Shown piece after piece: positions 15,287-24,289 of a DNA stretch of 26,636 nt. The DNA is from a virus. The DNA lies in IMG/VR virus record IMGVR_UViG_3300020469_000219, positions 1 to 26,636 of that record. The stretch is one strand, 5' to 3'. Below the pieces are notes generated by a model, which searched no databases, was not told the DNA's origin, and saw only the letters and a list, made by a program, of their open reading frames with translations. Position numbers and translations under genes: made by a program. The first letter of the stretch is position 1. Every line of letters starts with the position of its first letter.

Positions 15287-16327
15287 TTATTGTTTTTGGT
15301 TAAAAATACCACCGGCATTAAATAATTGTGAAAAATAATCTCCAAACTCATTACCGCTTGCTGCACCACTACTTATTTTTTGCTCTGGAGTCATAAATTG
15401 AGAAAAATCTACCCCCAAAATATTAAATTTATTAATTCCATCTTGAAGATTAGCCTGAGCTTGAGTGCTTGTGTCGCTGGGGTTAGTACTTGTCCCTGCC
15501 TTTGTAGAGGCATTTTTAATGTTAGCTATTCCCGCAACAGCGTCTTTTGCTCCACCTAAGAAATTTCCAATGCCTGATAAAACTTTTCCAGCTCCAGTTT
15601 GTCCTCCAAACCCTTCCGTTCCAAAACCTTCTAGTGTTCCGGCTCTTTTAATAGCGTTAAAATCACCAGCTTTAAAATCACCATAACCTTCTAGTCCTTC
15701 AATTTGTCCTAAAGCTTCTGATTTAGATATTCCTTGTTTTTCTGCCAAAGCATCTACTGCTTTTCCTTCTGCACCTCCAAAAGCTCCTATTGCTGACGTT
15801 AATCCTGCAACACCTGCATTTATAAATGAACCAGTGGCAGATGCTTGTAGTGCATCTGCCTCTGCTCTCTTGGCTTTAGCCTCCAAGCCTGCTGATGCTG
15901 CTCTATCATCTTGTAATGCAGCAATACGAGCCGCATCCGTTTCTGACGCTTTAGCTCTTTGCATGTCAATGTTAAGCTTTTGCATTGCCATTTTATCGGC
16001 AATTTGACCAGTTCCTATATCTTGTACTTGTTTTACTTTACCTGCAGTTGCAGCAACACCTCTTTGGTCTCCTTCTTGAGCCGCCTCAAGTATTTGAGAG
16101 CCCTGTACGTTTGATAGTTGAAGTTGTTTGTCGTAAATATCAGTTGTAGCTCTAATTGCATCATAAAAGTTTTGCTCTAATCTAGCTACTGACTCTTGCT
16201 CAAGTTGTTCTTGTTCAAGCTCTAATCTTCCTGCGGCTCTTGCCGCATCTTTGCCTGCATCAGCTGCTAAAAAACCTTTTGCTGCTTGACCTCCTACGGC
16301 TATTACTGCGCTTGTTACTGCTGCCAT
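15287..16327 (-). CDS. Ala-rich internal virion protein, T7 gp14-like by position
   Basis: A 346-residue protein, very rich in Ala, Gly and Gln. A hydrophobic N-terminal segment (VTSAVIAVGGQAAKGFLAA, residues 4-22) is followed by a long helical stretch with coiled-coil character (about 25-165, for example LELEQEQLEQESVARLEQ). Two Gly/Ala hydrophobic segments, SFINAGVAGLTSAIGAFGG near 167-185 and another around 245-270, could interact with membranes. The C-terminal part is Ser/Thr/Gln-rich and probably flexible. This architecture and its place before two larger internal proteins match T7 gp14, the core protein that inserts in the outer membrane after ejection. Identity is inferred from layout. 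The start lies one base after the acetyltransferase stop, with an AT-rich run and no Shine-Dalgarno. Confidence 0.75.
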   Translation of the reverse strand: MAAVTSAVIAVGGQAAKGFLAADAGKDAARAAGRLELEQEQLEQESVARLEQNFYDAIRATTDIYDKQLQLSNVQGSQILEAAQEGDQRGVAATAGKVKQVQDIGTGQIADKMAMQKLNIDMQRAKASETDAARIAALQDDRAASAGLEAKAKRAEADALQASATGSFINAGVAGLTSAIGAFGGAEGKAVDALAEKQGISKSEALGQIEGLEGYGDFKAGDFNAIKRAGTLEGFGTEGFGGQTGAGKVLSGIGNFLGGAKDAVAGIANIKNASTKAGTSTNPSDTSTQAQANLQDGINKFNILGVDFSQFMTPEQKISSGAASGNEFGDYFSQLFNAGGIFNQKQ

Positions 16328-16328
16328 A

Positions 16329-16739
16329 TTATAATTTTTTAATCATTTCTGCGTTATATGTATCTCCTTTTATATATCCATTTTTTTCATAAACTTCAAT
16401 TAAAGAATTTGACTTTAATAACGCGTAGCTATATTTGCAATTACTTAATTTTAAAGTATGAGTTAAAACTTGTACTAAAAAACTCAAAGCTTCTTTTCTT
16501 TTCTTTCTGTCTTTATACTCAAAATTAGAAACAATCCAATCGCACCACCCTACTTTTGAGTTAGTCACATATATATACCCTGCGCAAACAGGAATTTCTT
16601 TATCATAAACTATAAAACCTCCTTTTCCATTGTTTGGTAAAAAGTCTTTTAATGGAGCTGTCCATTTCCAGTCTTTCCACCATTTTGTCAAAATGGTTTG
16701 ATAGTCATTTTCATTTAATTCTCTTATAGTAAATTTCAT
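16329..16739 (-). CDS. GNAT-like N-acetyltransferase inside the tail module
   Basis: A 136-residue protein with the outline of a GNAT fold. The N-terminal strand and helix are FTIRELNENDYQTIL, the central strands are GGFIVYDKEIPVCAGYIYV (residues 40-58), and a helix after the degenerate acetyl-CoA loop is rich in Lys/Arg (YKDRKKRKEALSFL). The C-terminal LIEVYEKNGY matches GNAT motif B (aromatic-Glu-Lys-x-Gly-Phe/Tyr). The canonical R/QxxGxG/A loop is poor, so acetyl-CoA binding is less certain. Such enzymes are often found among structural genes of Bacteroidota phages, where they may modify virion or host proteins. A good -7 element lies directly upstream, so the gene may have its own, almost leaderless transcript. 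Confidence 0.68.
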   Translation of the reverse strand: MKFTIRELNENDYQTILTKWWKDWKWTAPLKDFLPNNGKGGFIVYDKEIPVCAGYIYVTNSKVGWCDWIVSNFEYKDRKKRKEALSFLVQVLTHTLKLSNCKYSYALLKSNSLIEVYEKNGYIKGDTYNAEMIKKL

Positions 16740-16744
16740 TTACG

Positions 16745-16778
16745 CAAAGATACAAAAAACTAAGGATTACTTTTAAAC
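16745..16778 (-). promoter_or_regulatory. Bacteroidota-type promoter candidate before the acetyltransferase gene
   Basis: On the - strand the 20-base gap holds TATCTTTG (16752 to 16745), an exact TAnnTTTG -7 element followed by C as in many Bacteroidota promoters. An imperfect -33 element GTTT lies at 16778-16775, 22 bases upstream, inside the end of the preceding gene. The element ends only 5 bases before the ATG at 16739, so the transcript would have almost no leader. The -7 match in the only gap between tail genes is notable; the promoter is otherwise untested. Confidence 0.5.
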
Positions 16779-17542
16779 ACTTCGGAATCAACTGTAAAAA
16801 GCTCTACAGCAGTCTTGCTATCATTTGTTATTTTAAACTCCAAATAATACCCTGTTGCCCCATAAGATTCGGCAACAGGATCTTTTAATACCAATATATA
16901 GGCATTAGAAGGCACTACAGAGCCAACTGGCAAAAAGTCTGTAGCATCTACGGAAAGTGTTTTTCGGTCGCTACTAATGGCTGTTATTTCGCCCACAGCA
17001 ATAGGACTACTATATGTGTTTCCCGCAATTAACAAGCTGTAATTTAATTCATCCCCTATAGATATTAAAGATGATACTCTAAAATCAAATTCTATTGTTA
17101 TAGTACCAGGGGAAGAACCTGTTGTAGTAACAAAACTACCAATTCCTTGAGTTGATCTTAAAGCTAAATTTTCTGATCCTGATATTCTTTTTATAAAAGC
17201 GAAGAAACTTCCTTCTTTTTTTACAAAATCACTAGCAGGCATAAACCCTGCTCCTAAATCTGTTGTGATGTTGATATCCCAATTGTCATCACTTTCAAGC
17301 TCTATTGTTTTAAATACTTTTACAGTTGTTGGTTCTTGGTTAAAAACACCCGTTAGTGTAGAATCATAATCTTCTCCATAATATCGGTTTCTAATAGGGT
17401 TTGTATTGTGTCTATATAAATTGCCACTTTTAAAAGTATACAAATATTGATTCATTCCTAATATAAAATCAGGAAAGTAGCTATAAAAAGATGGCCATCC
17501 CTTTACTGTTTCGCTATATGTTACTGTATAATTCTCTGGCAT
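16760..17542 (-). CDS. Tail protein resembling the C-terminal region of nozzle/muzzle proteins
   Basis: A 260-residue, mostly beta-strand protein. Its N-terminus, VTYSETVKGWPSFYSYFPD (residues 7-25), then LYTFKSGNLYRHN and a RYYG element, is a pattern that in crAss-like and related marine phages I recall lying near the C-terminal part of the long nozzle/stabilisation protein. There it follows a GFDPxxxEY segment. Here that segment sits in the 1623-residue protein two genes upstream, so the nozzle seems to be divided into separate chains. The rest is Ser/Thr/Gly-rich beta structure. The start follows ten A residues directly after the upstream stop codon. A structural tail role is likely; the split-nozzle reading is inference from remembered family pattern. 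Confidence 0.68.
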   Translation of the reverse strand: MPENYTVTYSETVKGWPSFYSYFPDFILGMNQYLYTFKSGNLYRHNTNPIRNRYYGEDYDSTLTGVFNQEPTTVKVFKTIELESDDNWDINITTDLGAGFMPASDFVKKEGSFFAFIKRISGSENLALRSTQGIGSFVTTTGSSPGTITIEFDFRVSSLISIGDELNYSLLIAGNTYSSPIAVGEITAISSDRKTLSVDATDFLPVGSVVPSNAYILVLKDPVAESYGATGYYLEFKITNDSKTAVELFTVDSEVFKSNP

Positions 17543-17552
17543 AATTTTTTTT

Positions 17553-18479
17553 TTAAGGGCCTACGCAAGTCTGTATGTTGCTTACAACGCCATTTGTTAC
17601 TGTTATTACTTGATTATTATCCATTAAATAATTTTGATCTGTAGCTCTGTTAACTCCATTCTGATCTAAAAACACAAAGTTATTAAGCACTGGGTAAGTA
17701 TTTGTGCCGTTTCTAAACTGCGCAAAATAATAAGTTTCAGATGTAGTACCACAATTTATGCCGGTCGCACCTCGTGCCTGTCCAGTAAAAGAAGGTAAAG
17801 GAGCCTGACACTCAACTTCTAAATTCCATCCTGTTGTATCACAAGGCCCTAAAACTTGAACTGTTATTAAACCTGGTAATCTATTTGGTTTTGGTAACAC
17901 TAAAGTGCTGTATTCACTTACGCCACCTCCAACAAAATCTCCTGTTTGAATTGTAACTGATTGAGGGGATGGAGTTCCCACTAACCAGCCTGTAGCGTCA
18001 AAGCCATCATAAAAAATGTAATTTCTAGTATCAGGGGCTGCTGGAACACAAGTATTTGCTGAATTGCCTAATATAGTAAATGAGTTTGCAACTCCACTTG
18101 TTGATTGCTTATTTCCATCTGTAGGACTCATTAACCTGTTATAGTATACTCCGTCATATAACACCCTTATTCCATCTGGAATGCTTGCAGGATTAAAATG
18201 AATTAATACCGCGCCTGTGTCGCCAGTGCTAGTTCCTGCACTAAACGCTAACTCATAAAGTCCATTACTACCCCCTGGCGGGACAATAGTACCCCCGCAT
18301 GGGATGCCACATTCTTCGCATATAACCGTTGGCCCTAGTATGCCAGCCAGTTGTTGACGATAGTTTCCATCACTTTGATAAAATCCGTCAGGTGCTTTAA
18401 CCAAAAGGTCTTCATCATCATAAACTGCAGAGGCAGTTAAAAAGTCATTTGAATCTATGTATTTGTTTTGTAAGCTCAT
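17553..18479 (-). CDS. Cys-containing probable tail fibre / host-recognition protein
   Basis: A 308-residue protein lying between the two nozzle-like genes. The N-terminal ~50 residues (SLQNKYIDSNDFLTASAVYD, then DGFYQSDGNYRQQLAGILGP) look like an attachment segment. A C54-x2-C57-x3-C61 cluster follows, and then a Gly/Ser/Thr-rich beta-strand region with further Cys in pairs. The composition (high Gly, Asn, Thr, Tyr and few charges) is that of extracellular beta-sandwich or lectin-like phage adhesins. Together with the Cys-bearing C-terminus of the nozzle protein it may form the receptor-binding tip. No specific ligand or family can be named. The start has an AT-rich upstream region without Shine-Dalgarno. 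Confidence 0.68.
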   Translation of the reverse strand: MSLQNKYIDSNDFLTASAVYDDEDLLVKAPDGFYQSDGNYRQQLAGILGPTVICEECGIPCGGTIVPPGGSNGLYELAFSAGTSTGDTGAVLIHFNPASIPDGIRVLYDGVYYNRLMSPTDGNKQSTSGVANSFTILGNSANTCVPAAPDTRNYIFYDGFDATGWLVGTPSPQSVTIQTGDFVGGGVSEYSTLVLPKPNRLPGLITVQVLGPCDTTGWNLEVECQAPLPSFTGQARGATGINCGTTSETYYFAQFRNGTNTYPVLNNFVFLDQNGVNRATDQNYLMDNNQVITVTNGVVSNIQTCVGP

Positions 18480-18487
18480 AATTTAAT

Positions 18488-21400
18488 TTATTCGATTTCA
18501 ATGGTTGGACAACATTCTGTGTAGTCAAAAGTAAAACTAAAATCAACTCCACTTCCGCCACTATATGCTAAATCAGTAATTACACATGGATTATCTAAAT
18601 CATTACCTGTCGTTTCATAATTTCTTATTTCTACTGATCCTGCATTGCCATTTCCATTGTTTTGAGTGTTTCTCATCTCTAAAGTGTTTTCACCTCCTAA
18701 AATAAAACTAGGATTAAAATGATATGTTACCATTCCAGTCAAAGGACATGTGAAATCAGGAACCGTAACTTGTTTGTTTGTATCTAAATCTCCAATAAAT
18801 ATAGATCCAATTTGTGCGTTTTGATTTAAATCTAAAGCTCCAATAAAATTGTTATTCAAATACACGTCAAAATTATCATCTCTTGCTGAGTTGCTATTAC
18901 ATACTTGCAATACAAATGTTTTATCAGGACATATTGGCGCTGATCCACCGCAATCACAACAAGCATCTGTAGGGCTTGTAGCATTATAACAAAGTTCAAT
19001 CGGAGTAGGCTCTCTCAAATCCCAAACCAAATACAAATAATCTTCAGCGGGAGTATAGTCAAAATCAGCCTCATACTGCGAGCCATTTAAAACTATTGGT
19101 GTTGCCGTGTTTAGTAGTGGCAACAATGTGTTTATTTGAGTTTCATCATAGTTTGTGTTGCTAGCCAAGTATTTGAATTTATCTTTTAATGGATCAAATA
19201 CATATGTTTGCCCTGGGCTTGAACTAGCCTGCATTTTTATTGTAGCAGCATTAGGAGGCAAAGCTCCAAAAGATGCTTCACCTGTGGTTTCTTCAAACAA
19301 TGAAACTCCGGTGTCTTGTAAAATTACACTGTTTGTGCTATATGGGCTTAAGTCTGTAGCTAGTTCCCATCGATATCTTACGGTAGTACTCAAAGTAACA
19401 TCACCATTAAAGTTAACCACTATTTCTTTTACTGTGACTTGATCAGCATCAGGACAAGCAAAAGAAGCTGTGTATGTAGCCGATCCCACAGGGGTTATTA
19501 CCACAGAAGCCTCAGTTGGGTTGTTTAATGTTTTATCAAAGCTAACAGTGCCTGCTCCAGTTATATTTCCGTTAAACTGTTCTACACTGTTCCAGGTGAC
19601 AACCACATTTATTTCTCCTGAGGTTACATTAAAATCAAAATTAACAGGCCCAATAATAGTGCTTAAATTTATTATTAAATCTGAAACAGAACTAGAATCA
19701 TTAACGTCCAGCACATAACCACAGGCTCTCTCAACAGGAGGTTGCGGAATTAATGATGTGTTTGAACTCAACACATACTCATTCATATAAGGATCAAATC
19801 CACCTAATTTTTGAGTTTCAAATGAGGTAGTAAATAAATCTCTAAACCAAGAACGCATTCCAACTGTAGATATTAAACTTAATTGATCTGACTTAGCAGA
19901 ACCTCCTTTTATTTGAATTACTGCACTTCTTTTTGAATCAGTAAAAAAGACATCATACCCCCATGAAGTAAAACTTTCAGGGTTGTTGCTTATCCCGTAC
20001 TCTTCAAGCCTTGCAAGTTGAGTTCCTAAAACTTCAGGAACTGAGGTAATCGCACCACCAGCTGCTGCATCTGATAATAAATTTTTACCAACTAACAAAT
20101 AAGAAACTTTATCTTCTTGTAATGTTAAAATATCGGTCTGTCTTGCATGCATTACTCTAATAGGCCCATAAGCTGTCTCTAAAGTTTTAAAGTTAGAAAG
20201 AGCCAAATTAAATTGATTTAGTTTATTTAAGTTTGATTCTTGATTAAAAACTCCACTATAGGTTACATCTGCAAATCGTTCTGCTCTTTGATATTGTTCT
20301 TCAGATACAGACGTGACTTTTTCTCCTAGTTGTATAAATGGTTTAGTCAATCCTGATAATACAAAGTTTTCTTCTACACCATTACCAAATGTGTAGCAAT
20401 TAAAAAAGCTTAAATCAATAATTGCAGGTTGAGATGCTGTTTGATTTTGGTCAAAGTCACCTGTTCCTGACATATGATATCCACTTACAACATCAAAAGC
20501 TTGTTCGTTTTCATAATACAACTCATCGTTTGCCTCCAAAGGCTCTGTTTCAAAAACAGTTAAGCTAGATGCTCGTTCAAGTGTAAAACTTACATTACAG
20601 TAAGATCCTCTTTTATTAGGTGAACCACACTTAGGTGTACCTGCTGACCACCATAAAAATAACTGATTGTTATCAGGTCTTCCGTCTGGACTATTCAGTT
20701 GTCTTTGAAATCCGACATAGCTTTGGCCATTTGATGCTCTTACAGAAAAGTCAGCAAAAGCTTTTATGTCATCATATTGATTTACCACATTTATAGTGTC
20801 GTCACTACCACTGGTAATTCCATTAGTGAAATCAATTCTGTCACCGACAACCCAAGAGTGTAAATTGTCATAATCTGTAGAGGCAACAAAATTCTTTTTG
20901 TAATTGTAATTTCTACTACCACACTTACTACCCCGCTTTCTTCTATTTGCAGTTAATCTAATTTCAATTAAAGATCCTGCGGGAATGTCTACATCTATAA
21001 ATGGATATGAACCTGGTACAGCTGAATCATATTCAGGATTGTCAAAAGAACAACTAGCGGTAGCAATAGGATAATTATCTCCATCACCACCACTTCTTTC
21101 CACAAAGGCATCAGGTGGCTTGTTAGCCGCAAAATTAGAAGGCTTTAGTCTCATGTATGTACCCGTTGGCTGTCCACATTCTCCCGATATGACAGTGCCA
21201 TCAGCATTTTTCGTACATAAAAAATCTTCTGCTTCGCTACCAAAGCCTAAAACTTTTGTTGATGCACAATTTAATACAGGGCCATTAGTGTCTGATTTAA
21301 TAAGTAAAGTATCATTGTCTTTTACTTTATCTCTATTGTCACCATCTAACAAATAATAAGCATCACCCGTTTCTTCTTCTCTAAAAAATATATTACTATA

Positions 21401-23359
21401 AATTGTTCGATACAATCCCTTAGATTCTTTAATAACAAACTTATATTTAGTTGCCCAATAAGGAGGGTAACTATTCATCGTTACTCTAATGTTGTTTTTA
21501 TCTATTGAGTTTTCACATGGAACAAATACCGTGTTGTCAGTATCAACTAAAGCGGTTGATGCTCTTCCGTACTCATCCATATAAACAACTGCAACTTCAT
21601 AATCTCTATTACTATGTAAAGATTCCTTTGATGAACTTTGAGAATACAAGCCTGTTGCACTAACACATTGCAAATATTCATAAGCAATAACAGAAGGAAC
21701 TACGGGCACAGGGGGCACTACAGTTTGATCAAATTCTTGAAATTTAAGAGCAGGCAAAGTAAAGCTTATTTCTGTGCTTCCTAAAGAAGCTCCAATAGAT
21801 ATTCCTTGTGGATCGGCAGTTAAGCCAAATCCTACTTTTTCAAATCCACTTTTAGTTACTGCACCACAAACAAATATATCTGTAAGAGACGTTCCTTCAG
21901 TTCCAGTGCCGGGGGGATTTCCTATACATGGATTATCAGGAATAGGAACAAACTCATTTACAGCTGCTATAAATTCAGGACTCGTTGCCATTTCAAAGAC
22001 ACTCGAATAATCCTGTTGCAATACAAATAAAAATGTATTTTCAAATAAATTTTCAGGCTCGCTGCCATCTGGATATGAAGGATCTCCTGTAAATCCTGCG
22101 CTAATAAAATTAAAATCTACGCCTATTTGAGCACCCTCTTCCAGGATTACATTATCTCCTCCAAAATCAACAGTAGCAGTAGCGTTTGTAACTAGATTAG
22201 ATCCATCTATAGTGTATGTAAAATTAGACAAAGTTCCTGTTATTTCATCTGAACTTAATGATTCATTAATTAATTGTAAATCATAATCTAGATAAACTTG
22301 CGCATCATTTTCATCAACTATATCATATCCATCTATATAGTTTCCATACATTAGCCTATTGCCCATTATTGTTTGAGCTTGGGCCTTTAATGGAACGTTG
22401 TCAAACAATCGTAATAGTTGAGCTTCAGGAAGGGTAGTGTATATTTTTTTATTTGTAAAACTTATAGTTTCTTCCGTATTGTCTAACCACCCCTCATTAA
22501 CCTTGTTAAATCTTTCTATTACATTAACACTTTGGCTTGTGCTAAATTTAAAAATAACATCTAAATCTTTAACGTTTCTACCTCCAGTATCAAAAGTTAT
22601 ATCTACTGTGTTAAAAATATTTCTCATCCCCTCTTGATTATAGTTGCTATAATCAAAATTAAATGGCCCTGGCGTAAAAGCATATCTACTAAATGGTGAC
22701 ATGGCTGAATATTCGCCGTCTTCGTACTGCCATCTATAGGCAAAACTTATCAAAATTTCTTCTAAATAGTTTTCCCCTCCTCCAACTTTATATTGTTTTA
22801 TTTCTGGAGCATTTAATGGAGGAGCCAGAATAACTCCTATGTCTTGTTCTGTTAGTAAATCACCAGCTGGTGTGGGTAACGGATAATTTCTATTAACATT
22901 AATTTTTCTTGGGGGATTTAAATTGTCGGTAAAAAACAACAAATCTCCAATTAAATTAACTCCATTAACTATAAATTCTTTGTCAAAATTTAATACTGAA
23001 GTTGATATTACGTGGTAAAATAAAACAAAAGTTCTCGTGTTGTAGGAAACAATTAAATCTACTTTACCCGTTGAAGAAGCCGTATTGTCTTTATCATGTA
23101 CAAACCAATAAATAGTTTCATTACCTCCGTCCTCAAAAGCGCCTATACATTTAGCTTCATCACTAAGAGGTGAGCCATTAAACACAAGTTGAACTAAAAG
23201 CTCGTTACCTTTAGAATTTTCAACAGCCCCTATTTCCGTGCCCTCTGTAGATCCAAGGCGAACATTTAATGCATCAATGTATTCACCCTGCGGAACAAGG
23301 CGCTCATCGACACCTTTATTCATGCGTCCTTTTATAAAGTTTTTTGAAATCTTAGGCAT
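18488..23359 (-). CDS. Tail nozzle / stabilisation (muzzle-like) protein, 1623 residues
   Basis: A very long tail protein. Its N-terminus has the hallmark of phage nozzle/stabilisation proteins: KGRMNKGVDERLVPQGEY at residues 10-27, followed by DALNVRLGSTEGTEIG. The central part holds the family's conserved stretch TDILTLQEDKVSYLLVGKN (near 1071), LGTQLARLEEYGISNNPESF, a FFTDSKRSAVIQIKGG segment, GMRSWFRDLF (near 1167) and GFDPYMNEYVLS (near 1186). After that the C-terminal ~430 residues are beta-rich repeats with a Cys cluster (CCDCGG near 1467 and CC close to the end), probably added surface domains. The protein would form the distal tube of the short tail, like T7 gp12 or the crAss muzzle. 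It starts one base after the upstream stop. Family assignment is fairly sure; the C-terminal function is unknown. Confidence 0.85.
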   Translation of the reverse strand: MPKISKNFIKGRMNKGVDERLVPQGEYIDALNVRLGSTEGTEIGAVENSKGNELLVQLVFNGSPLSDEAKCIGAFEDGGNETIYWFVHDKDNTASSTGKVDLIVSYNTRTFVLFYHVISTSVLNFDKEFIVNGVNLIGDLLFFTDNLNPPRKINVNRNYPLPTPAGDLLTEQDIGVILAPPLNAPEIKQYKVGGGENYLEEILISFAYRWQYEDGEYSAMSPFSRYAFTPGPFNFDYSNYNQEGMRNIFNTVDITFDTGGRNVKDLDVIFKFSTSQSVNVIERFNKVNEGWLDNTEETISFTNKKIYTTLPEAQLLRLFDNVPLKAQAQTIMGNRLMYGNYIDGYDIVDENDAQVYLDYDLQLINESLSSDEITGTLSNFTYTIDGSNLVTNATATVDFGGDNVILEEGAQIGVDFNFISAGFTGDPSYPDGSEPENLFENTFLFVLQQDYSSVFEMATSPEFIAAVNEFVPIPDNPCIGNPPGTGTEGTSLTDIFVCGAVTKSGFEKVGFGLTADPQGISIGASLGSTEISFTLPALKFQEFDQTVVPPVPVVPSVIAYEYLQCVSATGLYSQSSSKESLHSNRDYEVAVVYMDEYGRASTALVDTDNTVFVPCENSIDKNNIRVTMNSYPPYWATKYKFVIKESKGLYRTIYSNIFFREEETGDAYYLLDGDNRDKVKDNDTLLIKSDTNGPVLNCASTKVLGFGSEAEDFLCTKNADGTVISGECGQPTGTYMRLKPSNFAANKPPDAFVERSGGDGDNYPIATASCSFDNPEYDSAVPGSYPFIDVDIPAGSLIEIRLTANRRKRGSKCGSRNYNYKKNFVASTDYDNLHSWVVGDRIDFTNGITSGSDDTINVVNQYDDIKAFADFSVRASNGQSYVGFQRQLNSPDGRPDNNQLFLWWSAGTPKCGSPNKRGSYCNVSFTLERASSLTVFETEPLEANDELYYENEQAFDVVSGYHMSGTGDFDQNQTASQPAIIDLSFFNCYTFGNGVEENFVLSGLTKPFIQLGEKVTSVSEEQYQRAERFADVTYSGVFNQESNLNKLNQFNLALSNFKTLETAYGPIRVMHARQTDILTLQEDKVSYLLVGKNLLSDAAAGGAITSVPEVLGTQLARLEEYGISNNPESFTSWGYDVFFTDSKRSAVIQIKGGSAKSDQLSLISTVGMRSWFRDLFTTSFETQKLGGFDPYMNEYVLSSNTSLIPQPPVERACGYVLDVNDSSSVSDLIINLSTIIGPVNFDFNVTSGEINVVVTWNSVEQFNGNITGAGTVSFDKTLNNPTEASVVITPVGSATYTASFACPDADQVTVKEIVVNFNGDVTLSTTVRYRWELATDLSPYSTNSVILQDTGVSLFEETTGEASFGALPPNAATIKMQASSSPGQTYVFDPLKDKFKYLASNTNYDETQINTLLPLLNTATPIVLNGSQYEADFDYTPAEDYLYLVWDLREPTPIELCYNATSPTDACCDCGGSAPICPDKTFVLQVCNSNSARDDNFDVYLNNNFIGALDLNQNAQIGSIFIGDLDTNKQVTVPDFTCPLTGMVTYHFNPSFILGGENTLEMRNTQNNGNGNAGSVEIRNYETTGNDLDNPCVITDLAYSGGSGVDFSFTFDYTECCPTIEIE

Positions 23360-23360
23360 A

Positions 23361-24287
23361 TTACTTTATCCATTTATTTTGCCCTCTTAGATTCATTAAT
23401 AATCTTCCAGGGTGTATATTACTTAATCTAATTTTTGCGTTCCTTAGAAGCGCTGATTTTTCCTTTCTAAGCCTATTTACTATGTACTCCTGAATACCTA
23501 ATTTACTGTTTAATATTGAGTATTTCATAGAAGCATAAATAAATTCTTCAAAAAGCTTGTTCACGCTTACTTGAGAGTCATCTCCTTTTTCCATACCATC
23601 GGACACATACTCTAATACACAAAGTTCTCCAGCCATATCAGAACTAAAATTAATAACCCCTCCTTTTCTGTTTATACTAAATGTAGGATTTTGATTTGCC
23701 GTTTCGGTATTCAAACCATATCTAGCTCCCACTGGATATTCAAAATACCAGAGTCCATTAAAAAAATATCCCTCTTGTCCGTTATAAGGGCTTTGCTCAT
23801 TTAAATAAATAGATTTTTTCCCACCTGTTATTCTTTGCATGTCAATTGTTGATGTAGAAGGTTTTAATATATTTCCTTGATCATCAAATAATATTTTACA
23901 AGCATTGTCTTGCAAGTAAGCACCACTCCAATTAGTTTGTATGTTTTCACTTAAGGGAAACAATGTTCCATTTTTATACATTGAAATTCTAACCCAATTT
24001 ACATAATCAGGCGGCATAACAAATCTTAAAGTATCACATACCTCAAGCTCTAAAATTTTAACTTCTTTTAAAGAATCATAATTAAGTTCTTGAATAGCTC
24101 TTTTTGCGTGAAAAAGAACATTATACCTTTCAGCATTATTAATTAATTTATCATTGCCAACATACATTAGCATAAAGTTATTTACAATATCATCTATTGG
24201 TAAGAATTGATAAGAACCCCAATTAGCACTTTCGCTATTAAAATCTCCTGTATTTTCGTAATAAGTGTAGTCGTTTATATATGCCAT
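23361..24287 (-). CDS. Tail tubular / adaptor protein (T7 gp11-like by position)
   Basis: A 308-residue protein directly upstream of the nozzle gene, the place of the tail tubular A (gatekeeper) protein in podoviruses. The N-terminal half has helices typical of connector adaptors: DDIVNNFMLMYVGNDKLI (32-49) and YNVLFHAKRAIQELNYDSLK. A beta segment follows (DTLRFVMPPDYVNWVRIS), and then a C-terminal helical bundle (KLFEEFIYASMKYSILNSKL) with a basic end. This helix-beta-helix layout fits adaptor folds that dock under the portal. It starts 2 bases after the previous stop. No motif fixes the identity on its own, so the call rests on layout and synteny. Confidence 0.7.
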   Translation of the reverse strand: MAYINDYTYYENTGDFNSESANWGSYQFLPIDDIVNNFMLMYVGNDKLINNAERYNVLFHAKRAIQELNYDSLKEVKILELEVCDTLRFVMPPDYVNWVRISMYKNGTLFPLSENIQTNWSGAYLQDNACKILFDDQGNILKPSTSTIDMQRITGGKKSIYLNEQSPYNGQEGYFFNGLWYFEYPVGARYGLNTETANQNPTFSINRKGGVINFSSDMAGELCVLEYVSDGMEKGDDSQVSVNKLFEEFIYASMKYSILNSKLGIQEYIVNRLRKEKSALLRNAKIRLSNIHPGRLLMNLRGQNKWIK

Positions 24288-24289
24288 AA

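Noticed and set aside
17543-17552. Run of A residues on the - strand before the 260-residue gene as a programmed slippage site
   Set aside because: The run comes after the stop codon of the upstream gene, so slippage there could not join the two frames during translation. It is better read as an AT-rich initiation region.
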